NCBI GenBank assembly: GCA_021733835.1
Contig: JAIPKD010000007.1
Coordinates: 1-60,981 of the forward strand
Direction: 5' to 3'
DNA length: 60,981 nucleotides
Source of the DNA: Verrucomicrobiota bacterium
GTDB lineage: Bacteria; Verrucomicrobiota; Verrucomicrobiia; Limisphaerales; JAIPKD01
Shown: piece after piece, positions 9,528 to 17,159 of the stretch
Position numbering within the stretch: the first letter of the stretch is position 1
Layout: each line of letters opens with the position of its first letter
Position numbers and translations under genes: made by a program
Notes under the pieces: generated by a model
Databases searched by the model: none
Seen by the model: only the letters and a program-made list of their open reading frames with translations
What the model was told of the DNA's origin: nothing

Positions 9528-10409
9528 ATGAAATCAATGACAGGATACGGACGCGGTGAATGCGCCGAGGATGGATATAAGGTGACGGTTGAACTGAGTT
9601 CGGTGAATCGAAGGCAGAGTGAGGTATCGGTGTCTTTACCCAAGGAACTCGAGGCCCTCGAGCCGTGGGTTCGCGATCAGGTTAATCGTCACGTGGCCCG
9701 AGGCCGTGTAAATGCTCGGATTTCCTTACAGATTTCAGACAAGGCACAGCCGTCCGGATGCCGTTTTAACAAACGCCTGGCCCGACAGTATTCTGAGGAG
9801 TTGAGACGGCTTGCCGATGATACGGGTGTCTCCGGCGGAGTACCGATCGGGGTATTATTGAACCTGCCCGGCGTTATGGTTTTCGAGGATACAGGTATTG
9901 ATCCGGATAAGATACATCCGCTCGTGGAACGTGCGCTCACGCCTGCATTGGAACGGATGATAAAAATGCGCTCCAACGAAGGCGCTCACCTGGCCCGGGA
10001 ACTGAAGAAGCGAGTATCCGAAATACGTAAGTCCGTCCAACGCGTCAAGAAACGCGCGCCGCAGGTGATGAAGGATTACCAAGTGCGGATTGTTGAAAAG
10101 CTGAAACAAGCCGGATTGAATCCGGTGCCGGAGGAGGACGACAGGTTGTTGAAGGAATTGGTGATTTACGCGGATCGTTCCGATGTCTCCGAGGAGGTAT
10201 CCCGGCTCCTGAGCCATATTTCGCAATTCAATGATTGCGTTAAGTCTGATGGGCCCATGGGGCGTACACTTGATTTCCTTGCGCAAGAGATGAACCGTGA
10301 GATCAATACGATTGGATCGAAGGCTAATGACGCAGAGATTTCCCGTGAGGTGGTAATTTTAAAGACTGAGCTCGAGAAATTCAGAGAACAGGCCCAGAAT
10401 GTCGAGTAA
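9528..10409 (+). CDS. yicC: YicC/YloC family endoribonuclease
   Basis: The 293-residue product starts MKSMTGYGRGE, the hallmark of the YicC/YloC family. It has the N-terminal YicC-like domain (about 1-155) and the C-terminal DUF1732 domain, ending in FLAQEMNREINTIGSKAND. Members in E. coli and Bacillus are metal-dependent endoribonucleases linked to turnover of small RNAs and mRNAs. The adjacency to gmk, with an 11-base overlap, is seen in many phyla. The ATG is preceded by AGGA at a slightly long distance. Confidence 0.93.
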   Translation: MKSMTGYGRGECAEDGYKVTVELSSVNRRQSEVSVSLPKELEALEPWVRDQVNRHVARGRVNARISLQISDKAQPSGCRFNKRLARQYSEELRRLADDTGVSGGVPIGVLLNLPGVMVFEDTGIDPDKIHPLVERALTPALERMIKMRSNEGAHLARELKKRVSEIRKSVQRVKKRAPQVMKDYQVRIVEKLKQAGLNPVPEEDDRLLKELVIYADRSDVSEEVSRLLSHISQFNDCVKSDGPMGRTLDFLAQEMNREINTIGSKANDAEISREVVILKTELEKFREQAQNVE

Positions 10410-11049
10410 CCACTTGGAGATGAAACCGATTCAAGATTCGCCGTTGTTAATCTTGATCTCCGCGCCCTCGGGTGCGGGGAAAACAACCCTCTGCAATAAT
10501 ATCCTGCACGCCAGACCGGAAATCGTCCGGGCGGTTACATGCACAACCAGAGCTCCAAGGCCGGGAGAGGAGGACGGTAAGGATTACTTTTTTCTCGGTG
10601 AAGACGAGTTCCGTGAGAAGATTCGCGGCGGTGAGTTTATCGAATATGCGGAAGTCCACGGACGGTATTACGGCGTGCTGGAGTCGGAATTGACCGCCAA
10701 ACTTGACGACGGCGCGGATGTGATACTCAATATCGACGTCCAGGGCGCGTCGAGCATCCGCCGGATATCAAAAAGCAAGCCGCGTATAAATGATGCATTA
10801 GTTACCGTATTTCTTATGCCACCGTCTTTTGAGGAATTGGAAAGGCGCTTACGCAGGCGTGGGACGGACTCCGATGAGGTTATTCGCAGGCGCTTGATCA
10901 CCGCCGCAGAAGAGATTAGGCATAGTGATGAATTCGATTATATAATCATAAGCGGCACATTTGATCAGGATTTGCGGCGGTTGGCGTGTGTTGTCGACGC
11001 CGAAAAAATGCGTGCGCATAGGACGAAGATCATCAGTTCCGAAATATGA
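10399..11049 (+). CDS. gmk: Guanylate kinase
   Basis: Guanylate kinase converts GMP to GDP with ATP. The P-loop is SAPSGAGKTTL, followed by VTCTTRAPRPGEEDGKDYFF, with the conserved TTRxPRxGE GMP-binding segment, and FIEYAEVHGRYYG. The length of 216 is normal. Two in-frame ATGs are possible. The first (10399) overlaps the end of yicC; the second (10420) has GGAG touching it, which is too close to act as a ribosome site, so I kept the first. An rpoZ gene often follows gmk in bacteria; none is seen in the 40-base gap before coaC. Confidence 0.95.
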   Translation: MSSNHLEMKPIQDSPLLILISAPSGAGKTTLCNNILHARPEIVRAVTCTTRAPRPGEEDGKDYFFLGEDEFREKIRGGEFIEYAEVHGRYYGVLESELTAKLDDGADVILNIDVQGASSIRRISKSKPRINDALVTVFLMPPSFEELERRLRRRGTDSDEVIRRRLITAAEEIRHSDEFDYIIISGTFDQDLRRLACVVDAEKMRAHRTKIISSEI

Positions 11050-11089
11050 AGTGCCGAGTGAAACCATAATAGAAAAGATTCGCTGAATT

Positions 11090-11638
11090 ATGGATACTAC
11101 GAATGTCATCCTTGGTATTACCGGGTCTATTGCGGCGCACAAGGCCGTGGATTTGGCGAGTATGCTGTCCAAGAGCGGCTGTGACGTGTACGCGATATTG
11201 ACGCCGGATGCTCGGAGGTTTATTACGCACCATGCGCTGGCGACACTGACGGGGCATCGCGTCGGCATGGATATGTTCGGCGATAGCCCTGAATTACAGC
11301 CGGAACATATTAACCTTGCGGATATCGCCGATATACTCCTGATCGCCCCGGCTACCGCCAATACCATAGCGAAACTCGCGGCCGGCTTGGCAGATAACCT
11401 GCTGACATGCACGGCGTTGGCCTTGAATCCGGACGCGAAGATACTGATAGCGCCGGCGATGAACGGGAAGATGTGGCTCAATCCGGCTACAAAGCAAAAC
11501 GTTGCTACGCTTAGCGAACGCGGTGTCGAATTTGTCGGGCCCGACGAAGGGATGCTTTCCTGTGGATATGAAGGGATAGGGCGTTTATGGCCGGTTGACA
11601 AAATCGCCGAACGTGTCCTGGAGATTTCGAGGGGTTGA
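11090..11638 (+). CDS. coaC: Phosphopantothenoylcysteine decarboxylase, stand-alone
   Basis: This 182-residue flavoprotein corresponds only to the N-terminal half of bacterial CoaBC. It should decarboxylate 4'-phosphopantothenoylcysteine to phosphopantetheine in coenzyme A synthesis. Visible signatures are GITGSIAAHKAVDLAS (FMN-binding), catalytic His73 in PEHINLADIAD, APAMNGKMW, and Cys158 in SCGYEGIGRL. The CoaB ligase half is absent: the frame stops after the CoaC domain, and the next gene is a histidine kinase. CoaB is presumably encoded elsewhere, as in some other phyla. No strong ribosome site is visible. Confidence 0.9.
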   Translation: MDTTNVILGITGSIAAHKAVDLASMLSKSGCDVYAILTPDARRFITHHALATLTGHRVGMDMFGDSPELQPEHINLADIADILLIAPATANTIAKLAAGLADNLLTCTALALNPDAKILIAPAMNGKMWLNPATKQNVATLSERGVEFVGPDEGMLSCGYEGIGRLWPVDKIAERVLEISRG

Positions 11639-11663
11639 TGTAATATATCTTTATTGCGCTTAA

Positions 11664-13052
11664 ATGAACTGGCGTCATTGGGAAAACTTAAAGAACTGGT
11701 TTATCACCGATGAACCCGATACGGAGAATCAGCTGACGCGTATTCGGATCGTGGAGCGGAATATTGTATTGCCGGTCAAAGGTGTTTTCATTGCCATCGT
11801 CTTTTATTTCCTATTTTATTCCCAATGGCTTGTCGGTATGGTGAGCATGCGCGAGCATGTGCTCGAGTTTTTTCAGAGATTCCTTCTCCTATATCTATTT
11901 TTGAATGTGGGGATCGCATTCATCATGCTCGGTATCGACCAGCTGCCGCTGCGATTGGTTAGGTGGATTGTTTTTATCGTGGCGATAATAGACGTCCTTG
12001 CGCTGGTGATCCTTACCTCTCAGACGGGTGGATACGAGAGTATTTTATTCTGGGTGTACCTCGGCATGATAGCGCGGAACTCGGTCAGTATTCCGCTGGC
12101 GTCGATGCAGATATTACTGAACTTAATCGTAAGTTTGAGTTTTATTTTGGCCGGCGCATTGGACGATCTGATGTTCAGGACGGACATCGGTCTTCTGTTT
12201 TACGAACGGCAGATGTATTTTGAAAATTTGCGTGGGGATACGACCGAATCCGTGATATTGAGGCTTGCGCTCTTGCTCCTTTTGACGGCCTGTTGTTATG
12301 GGATTCAGCTGTTGTTCGATAAACAACGCAAGGCCGAAGAGGAGGCCCGCGAGTTTGCACTCCGACAGGAGCAACTCCGCGCCTCCGGTCGGTTGGCGGC
12401 CGAGATCGCTCATAAACTGAAGAATCCACTCGGGATAATAAATAACGCCTCGTTTACTCTTCAGCGCAATGTTAAGGAAGGGAAATCGACTATTACCCAG
12501 CAGATTCAAATCATACGCGAGGAGATCAACAGGTCCGACAGGATTATTACGGATTTGATGGGTTATGCGCGGCTGACTGAGGGACGGGTCGAGCGCTTGA
12601 ACGTTACCGAAGAGATAGACCGCGTGGTGGAAGAAGTTTTTCCGCAGGCAGTGAAATATAGTATCGAAGTGGTTCGTAATTATGCGCCGGTATTGCCTAT
12701 ATTACTTATGCAACGCGTGCATTTGAACGAAATCCTGGTGAACCTGCTGCAGAATGCAAGGGAGGCGATGAACGGTGTCGGGCGGATCGAGATAAGCGCG
12801 GAATGCGGCGAGAATTACTCGGTGGTAATCACTATCTCCGATAACGGGCCGGGAATAAATAAAGAGTTGCGTGATATGATTTTTGAACCGTATTTTACAA
12901 ATAAAGAGAAGGGTTCGGGCTTGGGCTTGGCGATCGTTAAGCATAATATTGAAATGTACGGCGGAACCGTCGAAATCAATTCCGTTCCGGATACCGGCAC
13001 GAAATTTATATTGAAGATACCGGCAAGGTCTATCATGAGTATACGAAAATGA
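11664..13052 (+). CDS. Membrane sensor histidine kinase (NtrB-like)
   Basis: The 462-residue kinase has about five hydrophobic helices in residues 30-225, then a short helical linker rich in Glu, Arg and Gln. The dimerisation helix carries the phospho-acceptor His250 in AAEIAHKLKNPLG; HKLKNP replaces the more common HELRNP. The ATPase domain has the N box NEILVNLLQNAREAMNG, the G1 box DNGPGI and the G2 box GSGLGLAIVKH. There is no PAS or periplasmic loop large enough to act as a separate sensor, so the signal is probably sensed in or at the membrane. It overlaps the response regulator gene by four bases (ATGA), so the two form a two-component pair. The signal is unknown. Confidence 0.93.
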   Translation: MNWRHWENLKNWFITDEPDTENQLTRIRIVERNIVLPVKGVFIAIVFYFLFYSQWLVGMVSMREHVLEFFQRFLLLYLFLNVGIAFIMLGIDQLPLRLVRWIVFIVAIIDVLALVILTSQTGGYESILFWVYLGMIARNSVSIPLASMQILLNLIVSLSFILAGALDDLMFRTDIGLLFYERQMYFENLRGDTTESVILRLALLLLLTACCYGIQLLFDKQRKAEEEAREFALRQEQLRASGRLAAEIAHKLKNPLGIINNASFTLQRNVKEGKSTITQQIQIIREEINRSDRIITDLMGYARLTEGRVERLNVTEEIDRVVEEVFPQAVKYSIEVVRNYAPVLPILLMQRVHLNEILVNLLQNAREAMNGVGRIEISAECGENYSVVITISDNGPGINKELRDMIFEPYFTNKEKGSGLGLAIVKHNIEMYGGTVEINSVPDTGTKFILKIPARSIMSIRK

Positions 13053-14470
13053 AACCGAAACTGCCACCATTATTACTTATTGACGACGAGAAGAACATGC
13101 GGCTCTCACTCCAGACCGTTATGTCCGAGGAAGGGTACGAGACTCGCGCCGTCGAGTCCGCCGAGGAAGGGTTGGAACTTTTAAAGACCGACGAATTCTT
13201 CATGGCGATAGCCGATGCCAGGCTTGGTGGGATGAGCGGTTACGAGTTCCTTGAAAAGGTGAAGGAACGATGGCCGCAGTTTCCGGTGCTGATCATTACC
13301 GCCTATGCTACGCCCAAACTCGCTGTAGAGGCAATCAAGGCCGGCGCTATTGATTACCTGGCCAAGCCGTTTGCGCCGGAGGAGCTGATTCATGCCGTAA
13401 CCCGCTGCGCCGAGAGGTACCAGTTGATAAAGGAGAATATCGACCTCCGCGCCGGATCGGGTCAGGTTTACCGGCTCGATCAAATTATTGGTAATTGTCC
13501 ACAGGTCAACGAGCTCAAACAGCTGATAAAGACGGTGGCCCCGACGGATGCGACGGTGTTTATTCTCGGCGAGAGCGGTACCGGAAAGGAACTCGTCGCG
13601 GGTGCGATCCACGCCCTTAGCAAGCGCGCCAATGCCAAGTATGTGCGTATCAACTGCGCCGCTATCCCGGAAATGCTTCTCGAAAGCGAGCTGTTCGGAC
13701 ACGAGAAAGGCTCGTTCACCGGCGCGCATAAGCAGAAGACAGGTCGTGTCGAGGAGGCCGACCAGGGGACGATTTTCCTCGACGAAATAGGAGATATGAG
13801 CCGGCCGTTGCAGGCGAAATTGCTCAGGTTTCTCGAGGACGGTTCGTTCACACGCGTGGGCGGCAACGAGGAACGCCGCGTCGATGTCAGGCTTATTGCC
13901 GCCACGAACCGCGATATTGTGCACGCTATCCGCGAGAACTTATTCCGCGAAGACCTGTTTCACAGATTGAACGTAGTGCAACTCCGTTCGCCGCCGCTTA
14001 GGGAGAGAGGTGATGACATTCTCTTGTTGGCCGAGCACTTTATCAATCAGTTCAGTATTTCGATGAACAAACCCGTCAAGAAACTTGCCGATGATGCAGT
14101 CGCAAAACTCAAGTCACACCATTGGCCGGGGAATATCCGGGAATTGAAAAACGTGATAGAACGCGCCGTAATACTCGAGACCCAAGGCGAAATCAACGCC
14201 GATCACTTACCGGACTTCCGGATCGAATCGAAATTAGGCAAGTCCGATGATGGCATGCCGCCGAGTTTCGGTTTGGAAGAGATTTTATCCGTGCAGGAAA
14301 AGGAAATAATTTTGCGTGCGCTCGAGCAAAATAGATTTAGTTTGACAAAATCATCCGCACAATTAAAGATTTCAAAAGAAAACCTGGTGGAGAGGCTCCA
14401 GAAACTTAACGTCCATATGGAATCCACGAGGGATAATGATGTGGTTATACCTTTAAAGGTGAATTCTTGA
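13049..14470 (+). CDS. Sigma-54-dependent response regulator (NtrC family)
   Basis: This 473-residue activator has an N-terminal receiver (about 1-120) with phospho-acceptor Asp56 in IADARLGG. A sigma-54-interacting AAA+ domain (about 145-385) follows, with Walker A GESGTGKELVAGAIH, Walker B GTIFLDEIGDM and arginine-finger region REDLFHRLNVV. The C-terminal Fis-like helix-turn-helix is at 420-460. The sigma-54 contact loop, normally GAFTGA, reads GSFTGA (221-226). It should open sigma-54 promoters when phosphorylated by the kinase encoded just upstream. Its targets cannot be read from the window. Confidence 0.94.
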   Translation: MKPKLPPLLLIDDEKNMRLSLQTVMSEEGYETRAVESAEEGLELLKTDEFFMAIADARLGGMSGYEFLEKVKERWPQFPVLIITAYATPKLAVEAIKAGAIDYLAKPFAPEELIHAVTRCAERYQLIKENIDLRAGSGQVYRLDQIIGNCPQVNELKQLIKTVAPTDATVFILGESGTGKELVAGAIHALSKRANAKYVRINCAAIPEMLLESELFGHEKGSFTGAHKQKTGRVEEADQGTIFLDEIGDMSRPLQAKLLRFLEDGSFTRVGGNEERRVDVRLIAATNRDIVHAIRENLFREDLFHRLNVVQLRSPPLRERGDDILLLAEHFINQFSISMNKPVKKLADDAVAKLKSHHWPGNIRELKNVIERAVILETQGEINADHLPDFRIESKLGKSDDGMPPSFGLEEILSVQEKEIILRALEQNRFSLTKSSAQLKISKENLVERLQKLNVHMESTRDNDVVIPLKVNS

Positions 14471-14471
14471 G

Positions 14472-14864
14472 ATGAATCCGGATAATATATTTTTTTCTTT
14501 CCTGCTTGGATTCGATCCGCTGTTGCCGGGATCGGAATCGGTGGGTGGCGACATGTGGATGGCGTTACGTGACACAGGACTCGTTCTTTTGGCGATCGGC
14601 GTGGTTACGGTGATTTTGTTGATTATTGTCCGTAGATCGGTGGTTGCGAAACAGGAAAGGCGCTCGACACGTTCCTATCACAAGCACCACAGTTCGGGCT
14701 CCGGAACGAATAAACACGATACGTCCGGCGGCTCGAAAGAGACGTCATCGCATAAGCGCCGGAAAAGGCGTAAACGCCGAGACCACAGAACTCGGAATCC
14801 AACCCTTTCGGAAACCGGGGGACTGCCGCCGGCCAAACAGAATAAAGGGGGCGGTTCTTCATGA
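14472..14864 (+). CDS. Small membrane protein with basic low-complexity tail
   Basis: I cannot assign a function. The 130-residue product has one membrane segment (about residues 36-52, LVLLAIGVVTVILLIIV). A hydrophilic tail follows, rich in Ser, His, Lys and Arg (HKRRKRRKRRDHR near 93-105), and it ends with NPTLSETGGLPP. The basic tail should lie in the cytoplasm and could touch nucleic acid or acidic lipid. The gene begins one base after the response regulator stop and overlaps hpnD by four bases, so it is translated with that cluster. From memory, similar basic tails ending NPTL(A/S)ETGGLPP occur in other Verrucomicrobiota; I could not check. Confidence 0.75.
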   Translation: MNPDNIFFSFLLGFDPLLPGSESVGGDMWMALRDTGLVLLAIGVVTVILLIIVRRSVVAKQERRSTRSYHKHHSSGSGTNKHDTSGGSKETSSHKRRKRRKRRDHRTRNPTLSETGGLPPAKQNKGGGSS

Positions 14865-15739
14865 ATTTGGATACCAGCAAGGGCGTCACGCGCCGGAGCG
14901 CATCCAATCTCGCTCTGGCGTTTATTGTTTTGCCCAGGGAAAAACGATGCGCAATGACCGCGTTGTACGCCTTTTGCAGGGAAGTCGATGACATTGCAGA
15001 CGAGGAGGGTCCTGAGGAGGCCGAAAGGCGCGATAGGTTGGCCGAGTGGCGAGAGGACGTTTCAAGGATTTTTTCGGGCGCCGAACCGGGGATCCGGATA
15101 AACAAAGAGCTCCAACCGTTCGTCCGGAAATACAACCTGCCGTTCGAGTTGTTCGATGAACTCCTCAAAGGGGTCGAAATGGACTTGGGCAAGAAACGCT
15201 ACAACAGCCGCAAGGAGCTGGATTTGTACTGTTATAGGGTTGCTTCCGTCGTCGGCTTGTTGAGCATTGAGATATTCGGGTATGAGAATCCGCGTTGTAA
15301 GGATTATGCGGTCGCCCTCGGCAGGGCGTTGCAGTTGACAAATATCCTCCGGGATATTCGGGATGATGCGCAACGCGATAGGATTTACCTGTCGCTGGAT
15401 GATATGAAGGCATTCGGTGTAACGGAAGAGGATATATTGCAGTCGGTGTATTCGGAGCGATTCTCGGCCTTGGCGCGAAGTGTGGCGGATAGGGCTGCAG
15501 GTTTTTACACCGCAGCCGGGGATTTGTTACCGCCGGAGGAGAGACGCTCCATGATCGCGGCCGAGCTGATGGGCGCGGTGTATTGGCGGCTACTTCGAAA
15601 AATGAGGAGCACCGGATTTCGTGTTTTCGATAATCGCCGTGTTCGTCTAACGAAGCCGCGCAAGCTCGCTATTATCATAGGCACATGGTTGCATGTGCGG
15701 TTGAACGCGGGGACACGGCTCTATGGCGAGGATGCATGA
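14861..15739 (+). CDS. hpnD: Squalene/phytoene synthase family, HpnD-like
   Basis: This 292-residue head-to-head prenyl synthase has both aspartate-rich motifs: REVDDIADEE near residue 45, and NILRDIRDDAQRDRIYLS near 165. It also has the expected SNLALAFIVLPREKRCAM start and MTALYAFCREVDDIAD segment. The closest fit is HpnD, presqualene diphosphate synthase, the second enzyme of the HpnC/D/E route from farnesyl diphosphate to squalene. The hpnK gene directly downstream, with a 17-base overlap, supports a hopanoid context. HpnC, HpnE and squalene-hopene cyclase are not in this window. Phytoene synthase activity cannot be excluded from sequence alone. Confidence 0.87.
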   Translation: MNLDTSKGVTRRSASNLALAFIVLPREKRCAMTALYAFCREVDDIADEEGPEEAERRDRLAEWREDVSRIFSGAEPGIRINKELQPFVRKYNLPFELFDELLKGVEMDLGKKRYNSRKELDLYCYRVASVVGLLSIEIFGYENPRCKDYAVALGRALQLTNILRDIRDDAQRDRIYLSLDDMKAFGVTEEDILQSVYSERFSALARSVADRAAGFYTAAGDLLPPEERRSMIAAELMGAVYWRLLRKMRSTGFRVFDNRRVRLTKPRKLAIIIGTWLHVRLNAGTRLYGEDA

Positions 15740-16580
15740 CAATAAAGGGGTCAGCCTTATTGTCAACGCCGATGACTTCGGCAAGTCTTCCAGCGTCAAT
15801 CAGGCCGTCGAACTCGCGCATTGCCGGGGGATTCTGACAACAGCGAGTCTGATGGTGAACGGTGATGCCGCGATGGAGGCCGTCGAAATAGCGCGGCGGA
15901 ACCCCGGATTGGGCGTAGGCCTGCATTTGACACTCGCATGCGGGCGCCCGGCGCTTGAACGCTCGCAAATACCGGGACTTGTCGGCGACGATGGAAGTTT
16001 TGATGATAAACCGGTTCTTGCCGGACTTAGATACTTCGCGAACCCGGCGCTTGCGCCGCAGCTCGAATCCGAGGTATCGGCGCAGTTCGAGAAGTTCGAG
16101 GCCACCGGATTGAAATTGGATCATGTGAACGGACACTTGAATATCCATCTGCATCCCGTCATTCTCCGGATACTACTCCGCAATGCCGAAAGACGGCGGA
16201 TAAAGGCCGTTCGTCTAACGCGCGAACCGCTGATGTTGAATCTTCGCATTTCCGGTGGACACTATTTCTACCGGCTGAGTCATGCCCTCATTTTCGGATT
16301 ACTCGCGCGTTATGCCCGGAAACGCCTGGGCCAAGCGTGTATCAAATACGCAAACGCGGTTTTCGGTTTGCTCCAGACGGGTCGCGTCGATTCGGAATAT
16401 CTCGGCCGTTTGCTATCCGTGATACACCGTGTGCCGGGGCGGGTATTAGAATTCTATGCGCATCCATGCATGGAAACCGCGCGGAATGAATTTTCGGCGC
16501 TAACGGATACTCGGGTTATTGAAAAGATCAAAACGCTCGACATCGGTCTAATTCGTTATCAGGATTTAACGCATGGTTAA
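15723..16580 (+). CDS. hpnK: HpnK-like YdjC/ChbG family deacetylase
   Basis: This 285-residue protein is a YdjC-fold carbohydrate deacetylase homologue. Metal and active-site motifs are visible: IVNADDFGKSSSVNQAV at the start, GVGLHLTL near residue 65, and DHVNGHLNIHLHP near 140, whose Asp and His ligate the metal. The C-terminal FYAHPCME fits the hopanoid-associated HpnK subgroup. HpnK is found in hopanoid clusters, but its exact substrate is not established. The ATG at 15723 lies inside hpnD; a second ATG three codons on is equally possible. The tail overlaps the transporter gene by eight bases. Confidence 0.88.
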   Translation: MARMHDNKGVSLIVNADDFGKSSSVNQAVELAHCRGILTTASLMVNGDAAMEAVEIARRNPGLGVGLHLTLACGRPALERSQIPGLVGDDGSFDDKPVLAGLRYFANPALAPQLESEVSAQFEKFEATGLKLDHVNGHLNIHLHPVILRILLRNAERRRIKAVRLTREPLMLNLRISGGHYFYRLSHALIFGLLARYARKRLGQACIKYANAVFGLLQTGRVDSEYLGRLLSVIHRVPGRVLEFYAHPCMETARNEFSALTDTRVIEKIKTLDIGLIRYQDLTHG

Positions 16581-17022
16581 GTTATTGATGATTTTAGTAA
16601 CCGCCCTGGTAATGGAGGCGATAGGTGTGGTTTTTCTCAGTAAAGGGCTGAAGGAAATCGACGCGCCGGCGAGTATTACTCCCGCCGGTGTGGCGGAGAC
16701 GGTCAAGTCCGGAATAGTCAATAAGAAAATATGGCTCGGCATATTCTTTGAGGCGCTCTTTTTTGCGGGTATCCTTATATTGATGGCGCGCGCGGAGGTG
16801 AGCTTCATTTGGCCGCTGACTTCGCTGGGATTTGTTCTGACGACGCTGGCCGCAAGCGTTTTTCTTCATGAAAAGGTCTCTTCGCTGCGATGGACGGGCG
16901 TGGTGCTGATTATGATCGGGGCCGCGCTGGTTTCATGGAGTCAGCAGAGGAAGGAAGTAATCCAAGACTCCGCACCGCCGGAAGCAAACTCAGTGCAGTT
17001 AAATGGAACCGACGGATATTGA
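16573..17022 (+). CDS. EamA/DMT-type small transporter
   Basis: The 149-residue product has four predicted membrane helices (about 3-22, 52-72, 78-100 and 104-122) and a polar tail. That is the size of a half-length drug/metabolite transporter such as EamA or SMR proteins, which dimerise. The segment SFIWPLTSLGFVLTTLAASVF and the following FLHEKV match the EamA pattern (LHE). It overlaps hpnK by eight bases and probably shares its role in lipid or hopanoid modification, perhaps moving a precursor. That role is inference. A long hairpin follows at 17092-17129. Confidence 0.8.
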   Translation: MVKLLMILVTALVMEAIGVVFLSKGLKEIDAPASITPAGVAETVKSGIVNKKIWLGIFFEALFFAGILILMARAEVSFIWPLTSLGFVLTTLAASVFLHEKVSSLRWTGVVLIMIGAALVSWSQQRKEVIQDSAPPEANSVQLNGTDGY

Positions 17023-17091
17023 GGGTTTATTGTTTCGGATTTAAAAAAAAAGGGTTTGCCGGCTGGTGTTTTTTAGAGGGGATACATAAAT

Positions 17092-17129
17092 GGAAGAGAT
17101 AAGACGATGTGCGCCGTCTTATCCCTTCC
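17092..17129. terminator. Long hairpin between convergent genes
   Basis: Two 15-base arms (17092-17106 and 17115-17129) match at 14 of 15 positions around an 8-base loop. They sit between the end of the hpnD-hpnK-transporter run (+) and the end of the Gfo/Idh/MocA gene (-). There is no U-tract. The geometry resembles the hairpin at 1165-1206. Confidence 0.6.
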
Positions 17130-17159
17130 CGGTGATAATGCCGCTTCGGCGTTACGGGT

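Noticed and set aside
13181-13924. 247-codon reverse frame inside the sigma-54 regulator
   Set aside because: Long, but wholly antisense to a well-conserved AAA+ domain and without family motifs.
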